DNA from: Promicromonospora sp042731755
Lineage (GTDB): Bacteria; Actinomycetota; Actinomycetes; Actinomycetales; Cellulomonadaceae
Length of the DNA stretch: 64,000 nt
Assembly: GCF_042731755.1 (NCBI RefSeq)
Contig: NZ_JBHWLR010000004.1
Location: 248,001 to 312,000 of the forward strand
Direction: 5' to 3'
Shown: positions 15,003 through 24,192 of the stretch, in pieces
How the letters are laid out: each line of letters starts with the position of its first letter
Position numbering within the stretch: position 1 is the first letter of the stretch
Translations under genes and position numbers: made by a program
Notes under the pieces: generated by a model
Databases searched by the model: none
Seen by the model: only the letters and a program-made list of their open reading frames with translations
Told to the model about the DNA's origin: nothing

Positions 15003-16457
15003 TCACGGGGTGGAGTAGCCGCCCGTGTACGAGCCCGAGCCCGAGTACGACTCCACGATCCAGCGGTAGGTGCCGGCCGTGCCCGAGTAGCTCACGCTCT
15101 CGTCGGGCGACGACGTGATGCCCTGGGCCACGGTGACCCAGCTGCTGCCGCTCACCTTCTGCAGGAACAGGTCGAAGTCGGCGCCGCTGGGGCCGTCGAG
15201 GCAGCCCGTGATGGTGCCGGACGACGCCGAGAAGCCGCTGCTGCTCGGCTTGTAGGTGAAGGCGCCGCTGGTCAGCGAGCCGCTGAACGCCGTCTCCTGG
15301 CTGGCGCACCCGGTGGGCGGCGTCGTGCCGCCGCCACCCGTGATCAGCGTGACGCCCGCGGCGCTGAGCGCCTCGTTCACCGGCTGGAAGTAGGTGGTGC
15401 CACCCGAGGAGCAGTTGCCGGAGCCACCGGAGGTCATGCCCTGGGCCTGGGTGCCGGCGAGCAGCGAGCCGCCGGAGTCGCCGGGCTCGGCGCAGACGTT
15501 GGTCCGGATCAGGCCCGAGACCGTGCCCTCGGCGTAGGTGACCGAGGCGTTCAGGGCCTGGATGGTGCCGCAGTGCCAGCCGGTGGTGGAACCCGAGCGG
15601 CAGACGGTGGCGCCGACGGCGGCCGCCGTCGAGCCCGCGACGTTGACGGTGCCGCCGCTGTAGTTGTTCACCGCGCCGACCGGGGTGTCGTCCGTGCCGA
15701 CGTTCACGTAGGCGTAGTCGTTGCCCGGGAACGAGGAGGTACGGAAGGTGCCGCTGGGGCTGGTGGTGGCGTTGCCCACGTCGCCGCAGTGACCCGCGGT
15801 GACGAAGCCGCCGGTGGCCGAGAAGCCGACCGAGCAGCGCGAGCCGCCGATGTAGTAGGCGTTGCCGCCGATCACGTTGATGAAGGTGCGGGGCATCTCC
15901 GCCACCTCGACGAGGGAGACCGCGCCGGCCGCGACCCCGGCGTCCGCGACGGCGGCGGCCACGGCGGCCTTCGCCCCCTTGGCCACCTCGAGGACCACGG
16001 CGTTCGACTCGACGTCCACGTAGGCGCCGGCGACGTCGGCCCGCGGGGCCGCCCGGTACGCCTTCGTGGCGAGCCGGTCGAGCTGCGCCAGCGACCTGTC
16101 TACGGTGACCGCCGTGGCGCCGGCGGCGCGGACCTCGGCCGCCCCGGCCTTGTCGGTGACGGCCACGAACAGCTCGGAGCCGTCGACCCACGAGCCCGCG
16201 TAGCCCTTGTCGAGGGCCTTGACGATGGAGTGCTGCTTGTCGGACAGAGCCTCGTCCGTCTTGAGGCGGTCCACGGCCTGGGAGGTGGTCAGGCCGAGAT
16301 CGCGCTCCAGGGCCGCGACCATGCCCGGGGCGTAGCTCGTCACCTCGGGCTTGTCCGCTCCGGCAGCTGCGCCTGCGGTAGCAGCGGTGATGCTGCCGGC
16401 GAGAAGCGTCGCCGCGGCTGTGGCCACGGTGATCGCCTTGAAGGATGTGCGTCTCAT
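15003..16457 (-). CDS. Secreted S1-family (alpha-lytic/streptogrisin type) serine protease with C-terminal domain
   Basis: I start at ATG 16457 (MRRTSFKAITVATAAATLLAG), giving 484 residues with a clear signal peptide. Residues about 35-190 are an alpha-lytic-type propeptide that acts as folding chaperone. The mature chymotrypsin fold has His223 (TAGHCG), Asp247 (GNDYAY) and Ser328 (EPGDSGGSLL), with paired Cys characteristic of streptogrisins. From residue 384 a separate beta domain of about 100 residues follows (ADFDLFLQKV, GTYRWIVESYSGSG), resembling bacterial PPC domains, which are often cleaved or bind substrate. It is followed by a paralogue without this domain. It degrades proteins outside the cell. 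Confidence 0.9.
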   Translation of the reverse strand: MRRTSFKAITVATAAATLLAGSITAATAGAAAGADKPEVTSYAPGMVAALERDLGLTTSQAVDRLKTDEALSDKQHSIVKALDKGYAGSWVDGSELFVAVTDKAGAAEVRAAGATAVTVDRSLAQLDRLATKAYRAAPRADVAGAYVDVESNAVVLEVAKGAKAAVAAAVADAGVAAGAVSLVEVAEMPRTFINVIGGNAYYIGGSRCSVGFSATGGFVTAGHCGDVGNATTSPSGTFRTSSFPGNDYAYVNVGTDDTPVGAVNNYSGGTVNVAGSTAAAVGATVCRSGSTTGWHCGTIQALNASVTYAEGTVSGLIRTNVCAEPGDSGGSLLAGTQAQGMTSGGSGNCSSGGTTYFQPVNEALSAAGVTLITGGGGTTPPTGCASQETAFSGSLTSGAFTYKPSSSGFSASSGTITGCLDGPSGADFDLFLQKVSGSSWVTVAQGITSSPDESVSYSGTAGTYRWIVESYSGSGSYTGGYSTP

Positions 16458-16579
16458 GTCCAGCGACTCCTGTCGTCGGGGCAATGGATTCACCCAGTGC
16501 GGCACAGCGTATGGTCGCTTTCAGGCAACTCCCAGATACCGGTTAGGACATATCGGAGCAATATGCGGACATGCCGCAG

Positions 16580-16607
16580 AGCGGGTAGGGGGCTTCCCCT
16601 ACCCGCT
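16580..16607 (-). terminator. Hairpin terminator after the second S1 protease
   Basis: A perfect 12-bp stem (AGCGGGTAGGGG with its complement) and a 4-base loop start 18 bases past the stop of the 16626-17747 gene. It separates the two protease genes transcriptionally. Confidence 0.75.
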
Positions 16608-16625
16608 CCGCGGCGCCTCAGAAGG

Positions 16626-17747
16626 TCAGTTCGTCAGGAGCGACACCCCGGCCGCGCTCAGCGCCTCGCCCACCGGCTGGAAGAAGGTCTGGCCGCCGGA
16701 GGAGCAGTTGCCCGAGCCACCGGAGGTCATGCCCTGCGCCTGCGAGCCCGCGAGCAGCGAGCCGCCCGAGTCGCCCGGCTCGGCGCAGACGTTGGTCTGG
16801 ATGAGACCGGAGACGCTGCCTTCGGCGTAGTTCACCGTGGCGTTGAGCGCCTGGATGGTGCCGCAGTGCCAGCCGGTCGTGGAGCCCGAGCGGCAGACGC
16901 TGGCACCCACGGCGGCCGGCGTCGAGCCCTCGACGGCCACGGTGCCGCCGGCCCAGTCGTCGACCACGCCGACCGGCGTGTCCGAGTCGACCGAGACGTA
17001 GCTGTAGTCGCTGCCCGGGAACTCCGAGACCTCGAAGGTGCCGCTCGGCTCGCTCGCCGAGGAGCCCACCGAACCGCAGTGCCCGGCGGAGACGAAGCCG
17101 CCGGTCACGGCGAAGCCGACCGAGCAGCGCGCGCTGTCGTCGATGAAGTACGCCTCGCCGCCGATCACGTCGGCGAACGTGCGGGGACGCTCCGCGGCCG
17201 GCGTCAGCGAGACGACGCCGGCGGGCACGCCCGCCTCGGCCACGGCGGCCCGGACGTCGGCCTGGGCGCCCTCGACCACGTCGACGACGATCTCGTTGGT
17301 CTCCACGTCGACGTGGTACGAGGTCGCGTCGGCCGGGGACAGCACGCCGTCCAGGTCCGCGGTCCAGGCGTCGAGCGCCTTGAGCGAGTGGTCCGCGGTC
17401 ACGGGGGTGGCCCCGGCCGCGCGGACGTCGGCCGCCTCGGCGGCGTCGGTCACGGCGACGTGCAGGGCGTCCGCCCCCTCGACCCAGGCCCCGGCATAGG
17501 AGGCGCCGAGCGACTTCTCCAGGCTCTGCTGCGTGTCGGCCAGGAGCTCCTGGGCCTGGAGCTGGGCCACGGCGTCCGCCGTGCTCAGGTTCAGGTCGCG
17601 CTCCATGGCGGAGACGAGACCCGGCGTGTAGCCGGCGGTCGCGGCCTCGACGTCGGACGGTGCGGCTGCGACGGCGCTGATGGTGCCGGCAAAGAGGCCC
17701 ACGGTGGCGGTTGCCACGGCGACGCCCCGGAGGGAAGTGCGACTCAT
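16626..17747 (-). CDS. Secreted S1-family serine protease without C-terminal domain
   Basis: The start ATG 17747 (MSRTSLRGVAVATATVGLFAG) gives 373 residues. Signal peptide, propeptide (to about residue 190) and catalytic domain line up with the neighbouring protease without gaps: His223 (SAGHCG), Asp247 (GSDYSY) and Ser327 (EPGDSGGSLL). The end of the catalytic domain (GEALSAAGVSLLTN) is also the end of the protein, so the PPC-like tail of the neighbour is missing. The mature part is more acidic. The two genes are a tandem duplication, each with its own terminator, and an intergenic gap of nearly 170 bp gives the downstream copy its own promoter. Confidence 0.9.
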   Translation of the reverse strand: MSRTSLRGVAVATATVGLFAGTISAVAAAPSDVEAATAGYTPGLVSAMERDLNLSTADAVAQLQAQELLADTQQSLEKSLGASYAGAWVEGADALHVAVTDAAEAADVRAAGATPVTADHSLKALDAWTADLDGVLSPADATSYHVDVETNEIVVDVVEGAQADVRAAVAEAGVPAGVVSLTPAAERPRTFADVIGGEAYFIDDSARCSVGFAVTGGFVSAGHCGSVGSSASEPSGTFEVSEFPGSDYSYVSVDSDTPVGVVDDWAGGTVAVEGSTPAAVGASVCRSGSTTGWHCGTIQALNATVNYAEGSVSGLIQTNVCAEPGDSGGSLLAGSQAQGMTSGGSGNCSSGGQTFFQPVGEALSAAGVSLLTN

Positions 17748-18015
17748 CTCCAGCGACTCCTTGGATCGGAGAGGGTGAAGTTCCACCCACGGGTGCTTTT
17801 TCACCCGCTCTGCCACCGTAGGAGGAGATGGACTTCACGCCCAGATCACACTCAGGTCATACATATTTCCTATGGAGGGCAAACCACGTAAGTGCCCGTC
17901 CACGGGCGCCGGGGCGCGCCAACGACTCAACTCTGCTTTTTGTCGGCTGAGCCTGCGGCTCCGCTCCGGGCGCGTGCCTCGTTCCTCGGCCCCCACCCTG
18001 CGCTGCGCCTCCGGC

Positions 18016-18969
18016 TCAGCCGAGCATCCCGTACATCGCCAGCCACTGCTCGTACTGCGGGCTGCGGCGCACGGCGTCGCGGTGGGCCCGGTGGGCGGCG
18101 CCCTCGACGGCCTCCAGGTCCACGCGCAGGTCGGCGTCGTGCCGCCAGCCCAGGTAGTGGGTGCGGCGCAGGGGCGCCCCCGACAATGGCACCGTCGCCA
18201 CCCCCGGCGGGTCCGGCTGCCCCGGCTCCACGAGCGCGACGGCGCGGCCCGCCCGCACCTGGTCGACGGCGGTGGTCCACTCGGCCTCGCCCATGCCGCG
18301 CGGCGTGAACCCCGCGCGCACGCACGCCGACACGAAGCACTCCTCGAGGCAGCCGTGCGACGGCACGCAGAGCCACTGCTCCTCGGCCAGCTCGGCGAGG
18401 GACACCTCGGGCTTGCCCGCGTACGGGTGGTGCTCGTCGATCAGCACGAACATCGGGTCGGTGCACACCCGCGTCCACGACACCTCGACGGCCGCGGGCG
18501 GCGAGACGTCGGAGCACATCCCGACCAGCCCGACGTCGATGGTGCCGCGGGCGAGCCGGGACGCGACGTCGTCGGGCTGCGGGGGCATCGCCGTCGTGAC
18601 CTGCGCACCGGGCATCCCGATGTGCAGCTGGTTGACGAACAGCCCGCCCAGCCCGGTCCCGGTGATGCCGACCCGCACGGTCTCGCCGTGGGCGACGTCG
18701 CCGTTGACGAGGCGCTCGGCGTCGTCCGCGAGGGCCGACATGGCGGGGAGAAGCACGCGAGCGTGCCTGAGCACCAGCTCACCGAGCTCTGTCGGTCGCG
18801 CACCGAACCGGTCGCGGACGAAGACGTTCCCGCCCAGGGACCGGTCGATGCGGTTCAGCTGCGCGGTCAACGCCGGCTGCGCGATGCCGAGGGCAGCGGC
18901 CGCCTTCGTGACGCTGCCCGACTCGGCAACAGCGACAACCATCCTCAAGTGCCGCATGTCGAGTTCCAC
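18016..18969 (-). CDS. LysR-family transcriptional regulator
   Basis: The helix-turn-helix is MRHLRMVVAVAESGSVTKAAAALGIAQPALTAQLNRIDRSLGG, and the effector domain follows (LRHARVLLP..., ETVRVGITGTGLG). I chose GTG 18969 because LysR proteins begin a few residues before this helix; ATG at 18990 or 19011 are alternatives, and no start has a strong ribosome-binding site. The product has 317 residues. The effector domain is unusually Trp/His-rich at its end (HYLGWRHDAD), and the inducer is unknown. It is not divergent from an obvious target; the nearest genes on the same strand are the S1 proteases downstream and a methyltransferase upstream. Confidence 0.88.
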   Translation of the reverse strand: MELDMRHLRMVVAVAESGSVTKAAAALGIAQPALTAQLNRIDRSLGGNVFVRDRFGARPTELGELVLRHARVLLPAMSALADDAERLVNGDVAHGETVRVGITGTGLGGLFVNQLHIGMPGAQVTTAMPPQPDDVASRLARGTIDVGLVGMCSDVSPPAAVEVSWTRVCTDPMFVLIDEHHPYAGKPEVSLAELAEEQWLCVPSHGCLEECFVSACVRAGFTPRGMGEAEWTTAVDQVRAGRAVALVEPGQPDPPGVATVPLSGAPLRRTHYLGWRHDADLRVDLEAVEGAAHRAHRDAVRRSPQYEQWLAMYGMLG

Positions 18970-19096
18970 ACGGTGGAAAATATCTGTCATAGCGGGATAT
19001 GTCTCGGCCATCGACAAGATTTATCGGTCTTCGACAATTCCGTTACGTCCCGGTAACGGCGCGCCGCCCCCGCCGCGCCGCCCGGGACGCCCGCGC

Positions 19097-20680
19097 TCAC
19101 TCCTCCAGGAACCCGTCCCTGACCAGCCCCCGGACCGCCGGGAGCAGCTCGGCGGCCAGCGCGTCCGCGGGCACCTCGAACAGCGACGCGAGGGCGCCGA
19201 CGATCTGCCCGACCGACAGCTCGCCGTCGCACGCGCCCACGAGGGCCGCGAGCGGGCTCGACGCGTGCACGCCCCTCCCGAGCCCGTCCCCCTGCCGCAG
19301 CACGACGACGTTCGGGTCGGCCGCGCCCGGCGTCAGGTAGCGCTCCTCCGTGACGTCCGCGGCCGTCACGAGGTGGGCCGCGGCGAGCGCGGCGTCGTCC
19401 CGGGCCGCCAGCCAGTCGTGCCCGGCGAGACTGCGGGCGATGTGCGCCCCGAGCGGCTGGCGCACGGACCCGGTGTGCTCCTCGAGGCGGCGCAGCGTCG
19501 GGGCGCCCGAGACGGGGCGCCGGAGGGTCACGATGCCGAAGCCGACCGCCTCCACGTCCCGGGACGCGAAGTCGTCGAGCCACGCGCCGTACGCCGCGGC
19601 CCATGCGTCCGGCTCGCGGTCGGGCGTGGTCCCGCCGTCGCGGATCCACGTCTCGGCGTACTCGGCGGGGTCGAGCACCTCGCGCTGGATGATCCAGCCG
19701 TCCAGGCCCGCCTCGTCGAGCCAGCGGCCCACCCGGTCCGCCCACGGCTCGCCCCGGCGGTGCTCCCAGTTGGCGAGGAGCTGGGCCGTGCCGCCCGGGG
19801 CGAGCACGTCGCCGACGCCGAGCACGAGGTCGCGCACCAGGTCGTCGCCCGCCCGGCCGCCGTCGCGGTACTCGTAGTCGCCGATGGCGTCGGCCACGGC
19901 GCGGCCCGCCGCCCCGGCGTGCGGCGTGATGACGAACGGCGGGTTGGAGACCACGAGGTCGAACCGCTCCCCCGCGACCGGCTCCAGCATCGAGCCGTGC
20001 CGCAGGTCCAGCTCGGCCCCGTCCGGCTGGTTCAGCGCGGCGTTGAAGCGCGCGAACGACAGCGCGCGCCGCGAGATGTCGGTCGCCACCACCTGCCGGG
20101 CGTGCCGCGCCGCGTGCAGGGCCTGGATGCCGCAGCCGGTGCCCAGGTCGAGCACCCGGCCGGTCGGGTTGCGCACGGTCACCTGCGCGAGCGTCAGGGA
20201 CGCGCCGCCCGCGCCGAGCACGTGGTCGGTCGCGAGGCGGCCGCCGGTCGCGAGCTCGCCCAGGTCGGACGCCAGCCACCAGCGCGCGTCGCCGACGGCG
20301 TCGACCGAGGAGTAGGGGTGCAGGTCCACGACGGCGCGCACCTCGTCGTCGTCCCCGGAACCCTGCGCGGTGACCAGGCCCAGTCGCTCCGCCCCGGCCG
20401 TCCAGGTCGTGGGCAGCGCCCGGTCCAGCGCGGCGCGCGGCACGGCCGCGCCCAGCAGGAAGAGGCCCGCGAGGGTGGCGCGAGGATCGCGGTCCGACGG
20501 CGGCTTGCCGGCTACCGCCGCGGCGATCGCCCGGCGGGCCGGCAGCGCCTGCTCCCGGTGCAGCGCGGCCGCGGCGAGCGGCCCGAGGACGTCCTCGACG
20601 CCGTCGACGTCGTAGGCGGAGGAGGACAGGTCGTCGCGGAGGGAGGCGACGAGGACGGGGTCGGTCACAGGAGGCTGCAC
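19097..20680 (-). CDS. Class I SAM-dependent methyltransferase (N5-Gln/RlmG-like core with flanking domains)
   Basis: The start GTG 20680 has AGGA 8 bases upstream; GTG 20668 is an alternative. The 527-residue product has an N-terminal helical domain of about 150 residues (DDLSSSAYDVDGVEDVLGPLA), a Rossmann methyltransferase core with GRVLDLGTGCGIQALHAARH and the catalytic LVVSNPPFVITP, and a C-terminal winged-helix-like part of about 130 residues. The NPPF motif marks enzymes methylating amide or exocyclic amino groups in proteins or RNA (HemK/PrmC, RlmG). This three-part version is widespread in actinobacteria and its substrate is not known to me. Confidence 0.85.
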   Translation of the reverse strand: MQPPVTDPVLVASLRDDLSSSAYDVDGVEDVLGPLAAAALHREQALPARRAIAAAVAGKPPSDRDPRATLAGLFLLGAAVPRAALDRALPTTWTAGAERLGLVTAQGSGDDDEVRAVVDLHPYSSVDAVGDARWWLASDLGELATGGRLATDHVLGAGGASLTLAQVTVRNPTGRVLDLGTGCGIQALHAARHARQVVATDISRRALSFARFNAALNQPDGAELDLRHGSMLEPVAGERFDLVVSNPPFVITPHAGAAGRAVADAIGDYEYRDGGRAGDDLVRDLVLGVGDVLAPGGTAQLLANWEHRRGEPWADRVGRWLDEAGLDGWIIQREVLDPAEYAETWIRDGGTTPDREPDAWAAAYGAWLDDFASRDVEAVGFGIVTLRRPVSGAPTLRRLEEHTGSVRQPLGAHIARSLAGHDWLAARDDAALAAAHLVTAADVTEERYLTPGAADPNVVVLRQGDGLGRGVHASSPLAALVGACDGELSVGQIVGALASLFEVPADALAAELLPAVRGLVRDGFLEE

Positions 20681-20697
20681 GGCCCCATCCTGACGGG

Positions 20698-21888
20698 CTA
20701 CCGCTGGCAGTTCGAGTTGACGTAGAGCCCGATGGCCTTGGTCGCCTCGATCATCGCCTCGGTGTCGAGCTCCTCCTGCGCGCCGCCGACCGCCGAGAGC
20801 ACGGCGGGGCCGTCGTTGGCCTTCACCTTCTCGATGTTGTTCGCCACGGTCGAGTAGTAGGTGAACGCCACCGCCCAGTCCGAGGAGATCGCCTCCGGCG
20901 GCGTCACGCCGTCCAGCGCGTTGCGGGCGTTGATGAAGCCCTTGCGCAGGGTCTCGGGCTGGTCCTCGACCATCGCCGACTGCGCGTTGGCGGCCTGCGT
21001 CCACGCCATCTGCGTCTGCGCGCACGACGCGGCGTCCGCCGACGACATCGGGCCGCCCCCCGAGGGGAGGTTGTCCATGCCCCAGCCGGTGCCGAGACCC
21101 AGCACGGCGGCGGTGACGCCCGCCAGCACCAGCACCAGCGGCCGGTCGAGGAACGGGGGCAGGCCACGGCGCAGGGTCCGCTTGATCTTGCGCTGCTGGG
21201 CCGTGCTGGGGGTGGGGATCCGGCCCCGGGGGCCCTTGCCGGCCTTCTTCGACGCCGGCCCGCGGGACGCGGGCGCGCTCGGCGCGGACGCGCCCGTCGC
21301 GAGCGGGGCGTCGCCCTCCGGCAGCGGCTCATCGGTTGCCTCGTCGGCCACCGGGCCCACGTTCAGCGGGAAGCCGCCAGCAGGGGTGGGGGCCGTGTCG
21401 TCCTTCGGTGCGCCCTTGGCACCCGACTTGGTGCCCTTGCCCTTGGAGCGGGACTTGCCGGCCTTGCCGCTCTTGCCGCCGGCGCTCTTTCCGCCCGCGT
21501 TCTTGCTCCGGCCCCGGGCCGCGGCGGGTTCCGCCGCGGCCGCCACGGAGCCCCACGGGTTCGCGTCGCCCTCGGGCTCGCCGGCCGGGGCGTCCTCGCC
21601 GTCGACGACGGCGGGTGCCGGCACGGGGCCCCACGGGGAGCCGGTGCCGCTCTCCTCGGCCGGTGCGGGGGCCGCGGCGTCGGCGGTCGCACCCGCGCTG
21701 CCCCAGGGGCTGGGCGTGGCACTGTCGTTCTGCGCGAGCCCCTCGGCCCACTCGAGGGCGCTGGCGCCCGGCGCGGCCTCACCCGCCGCGAGGCTCTCCG
21801 CCCAGGTGAGGGCGTTGCTCGCGGGGGGACCACCGGCGCGGGAAGCAGCACGACCGCCCCGGGAGCCCTTGCGCCGTGTCGCACTCAT
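20698..21888 (-). CDS. Membrane-anchored protein with long disordered N-terminus, unknown function
   Basis: The start ATG 21888 (MSATRRKGSRGGRAASRAGG) gives 396 residues. Residues 1 to about 245 are low-complexity: Ala/Gly/Pro stretches with repeated WAE(S/G)LA and PWGS motifs, then a Lys/Ser/Gly-rich tract. A single hydrophobic segment follows (VLVLAGVTAAVLGLGTG), after which comes a folded domain of about 120 residues beginning ASCAQTQMAWTQAANAQSA, probably outside the cell. The stop lies 17 bases before the methyltransferase start region, so the two genes may share a transcript. I cannot name the family. Confidence 0.65.
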   Translation of the reverse strand: MSATRRKGSRGGRAASRAGGPPASNALTWAESLAAGEAAPGASALEWAEGLAQNDSATPSPWGSAGATADAAAPAPAEESGTGSPWGPVPAPAVVDGEDAPAGEPEGDANPWGSVAAAAEPAAARGRSKNAGGKSAGGKSGKAGKSRSKGKGTKSGAKGAPKDDTAPTPAGGFPLNVGPVADEATDEPLPEGDAPLATGASAPSAPASRGPASKKAGKGPRGRIPTPSTAQQRKIKRTLRRGLPPFLDRPLVLVLAGVTAAVLGLGTGWGMDNLPSGGGPMSSADAASCAQTQMAWTQAANAQSAMVEDQPETLRKGFINARNALDGVTPPEAISSDWAVAFTYYSTVANNIEKVKANDGPAVLSAVGGAQEELDTEAMIEATKAIGLYVNSNCQR

Positions 21889-21966
21889 AGCCGCGCACTT
21901 TACCCGCAGAACCGGGGAGGACAGGAGGGGCAATCGTGTGATAGCTGACGAACTGTGGGTGAAGTG

Positions 21967-22296
21967 CTACCCGTTCAGGTAGGCGATGCTCGACCAGAAC
22001 ACGACCACCACCAGCAGGATCACCCAGATGGCGAGCGACACCAGGCCCCAGTTGCGGGCCCGGCGGGAGGCCTTGCGCGCCTTGTCGTGCTGACCCGTCC
22101 TCCAGTGCGCGTTCACGCGCGACGCATTCACGAGCGCCACGATTCCCGTGGGCCACACGCAGATGGTCATCAGAATGCTGAACACGAGGTACGACCGCGG
22201 CGGGTACTGCAGCTGCGCGGGGTACGTGTGGACGTTGACGTTCACGGGCGAACGCGACCCGCCGGGCGTTCCGGACGGTGCTGCGGAGCTGCTCAT
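21967..22296 (-). CDS. CD225/dispanin-like membrane protein
   Basis: The 109-residue product has a Pro/Ser/Gly-rich N-terminus, then PPRSYLVFSILMTICVWPTGIVALVNASRVNAHWRTGQHDKARKASRRARNW and a second hydrophobic segment to the end. The first partly embedded helix, the conserved loop with the Asn-Ala pair and the basic A-x-x-AS(R/K)-x-A-(R/K) stretch before helix 2 are the CD225 pattern shared with eukaryotic IFITM proteins. The bacterial function is unknown; membrane curvature effects are suggested by the eukaryotic relatives only. A small inverted repeat (TCTCCCTC/GAGGGAGA, about 22303-22325) precedes the gene and overlaps its ribosome-binding region. Confidence 0.8.
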   Translation of the reverse strand: MSSSAAPSGTPGGSRSPVNVNVHTYPAQLQYPPRSYLVFSILMTICVWPTGIVALVNASRVNAHWRTGQHDKARKASRRARNWGLVSLAIWVILLVVVVFWSSIAYLNG

Positions 22297-22363
22297 GAAA
22301 GTCTCCCTCGCCGGTGTAGAGGGAGAACTTAGTCCAATTTCGGTGATTTGTTGAATGCCCAGG

Positions 22364-24007
22364 TCAGCCCGGGATCTTGCGCAGCACCTCGCGATAGAAA
22401 TGCACGCCGCGGCTGAGGGAATCGACGCTCAGGTGCTCTGCGACGCCGTGCGTCGACTGCCGCTGCTCCCGCGTCATGACGAACGGGCTGAACCGGTAGA
22501 CGTGGTCGCTGATCGGCGTGAACCGGCGCGCGTCGGTGGCGGCGACAGTCACGTACGGCGCCACGACGGCGTCCGGGTACGCGGCGCCGATCGACTCGGT
22601 CAGCAGCGCGAACTGCTGGCTGTCGGTGGGCGAGACCTCGCTGGGCTCGCTGCTCTCGACGACCTCGATCTCGACCCGCTTGTCCCGGATCACGCGGCGC
22701 AGCCGCGCCACCGTCCGGTCCACGGTGTCGCCGAGCGCCACCCGGACGTCGAGGCGGGCCCGGGCCGTCGTGGCGGCCACGTTCGCGCCGGCGCTGCCCT
22801 CCAGCTCGGTGACCGCCACGGTGGTGCGGACCGTGGCGACGGCCTCGGGGCCGCCGCCCGCCAGCACCCAGGCGGCCAGCTTGCGCAGCGGCCCGGCGGC
22901 GGTCCTGGCCGCGAGCCGGAGCGTGGCGCCCTGAAGCCCCTTCGCGCCGGGGGCGACCCGGCCCAGCAGCTCCACGGTCGGCGCGTCGACCCGCGCCACG
23001 AACCGGTGCCGGCCCACGCGCGTCACCGCACGGGCGAGCCGCGTGGTCGCGGACCACCGGCCCGGTGTGGCCGCGTGGCCCCCGACGTCGGTGGTGTACA
23101 GGTTGATCCCGACCAGGCCCTTCTCCGCGACGCCCACGAGGGCCGTCTGCCGGTCGACGCCGGGCAGCACGTCGGTCGCGACGGACCCGCCCTCGTCGAC
23201 CACGAGCCATGGCCGCACGCCGAGCTCGTACAGGCGGCGGACGGCGATCTGGGCGGACTCGCCGACCGTCTCCTCGTCCGCGCCGAAGAACAGCCAGATG
23301 TCGCGCTCGGGCACGAAGCCCTCGGTGAGCAGCGTCTCGACGGCGTCGAGCACCGCGACGAGCCCGCCCTTGTCGTCGAGGGTGCCGCGGCCGTGCACCA
23401 CCCCGTCGCGGATCTCGCCGGAGAACGGGTTCCCGGCCCAGTCGGCGCCCACCGGCGCGACGTCCTGGTGCGCCATGAGGACCACCGGGTAGGGGTGCAG
23501 CACGTCCTGCCGCCCCTTGCCGGGCCAGCGGTAGAGCAGGCCGTGGCCGCCCGCCGGCTCGCTCTGCAGGGCGTGCACGCGGGGGTAGAACGTGGCCAGC
23601 GCGGCCCGGTGCCGCGCGAACGACTCGTGGTCCAGGTGCTGCGGGTCCCACACCGAGACGGTGGGGATCTGCACGAGCGACGACAGGTGCCCGGCGGCGA
23701 TGTGGCCGGCCGACGTGTGCCGGTCGGCGTACGGCTCCGACGGGACGAACGGTGAGCCCGGGCGCTTGGACAGCACGGCGTCCGGCGCGGCGGGCTGCTC
23801 GGCGACCGGCTGGCGCCGCTCGGCGTCCTGCACCTTCGTTGCCGCGCTCCGCTCCGGTGTGCGGCGTTCCGGGGCGGTGCGCGCCGGGGCTGCCGGGGCG
23901 CTCGTCGCCTCGCGCTCAGGCGGCGGAGCCTGCCGGGCTGCGGCCTTCGCGATCAGTTCGGCCGTGACCTGAGGGATGGCCTCGGTCGGGTCGATGTCGG
24001 CACTCAC
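22364..24007 (-). CDS. M20-family metallopeptidase (dipeptidase/ArgE-like)
   Basis: GTG 24007 is preceded by GGAGAAGG, giving 547 residues. After a disordered N-terminus of about 75 residues rich in Ala, Pro and Glu, the M20 core shows VVLMAHQDVAPVG (first zinc ligand His and catalytic-region Asp), VHGRGTLDDKGG (bridging Asp), GADEETVG (catalytic and ligand Glu) and a final His in ISDHVYRFSPFV. The dimerisation domain sits between (VTRVGRHRFVARVD ... LDVRVALGDT). The family cleaves dipeptides or N-acyl amino acids in the cytoplasm. The extended N-terminus is not usual for the family. Confidence 0.88.
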   Translation of the reverse strand: MSADIDPTEAIPQVTAELIAKAAARQAPPPEREATSAPAAPARTAPERRTPERSAATKVQDAERRQPVAEQPAAPDAVLSKRPGSPFVPSEPYADRHTSAGHIAAGHLSSLVQIPTVSVWDPQHLDHESFARHRAALATFYPRVHALQSEPAGGHGLLYRWPGKGRQDVLHPYPVVLMAHQDVAPVGADWAGNPFSGEIRDGVVHGRGTLDDKGGLVAVLDAVETLLTEGFVPERDIWLFFGADEETVGESAQIAVRRLYELGVRPWLVVDEGGSVATDVLPGVDRQTALVGVAEKGLVGINLYTTDVGGHAATPGRWSATTRLARAVTRVGRHRFVARVDAPTVELLGRVAPGAKGLQGATLRLAARTAAGPLRKLAAWVLAGGGPEAVATVRTTVAVTELEGSAGANVAATTARARLDVRVALGDTVDRTVARLRRVIRDKRVEIEVVESSEPSEVSPTDSQQFALLTESIGAAYPDAVVAPYVTVAATDARRFTPISDHVYRFSPFVMTREQRQSTHGVAEHLSVDSLSRGVHFYREVLRKIPG

Positions 24008-24192
24008 GGGACCTTCTCCTGCTCCGGGTCCCCCGTCGGGGCCCCCTGCGTCGGGGCTCCCGTCCACGCCCGCGGACCACGGGGCGTTCGGGAGCACAAC
24101 ACCGCAGACGATAGCGGTAGCACCCGGTTTTCCACATACCCCTGGTGATCCCGGACGGGCCGCGGACCGCGCGGGTCAGCCGTCTGCGGTGG

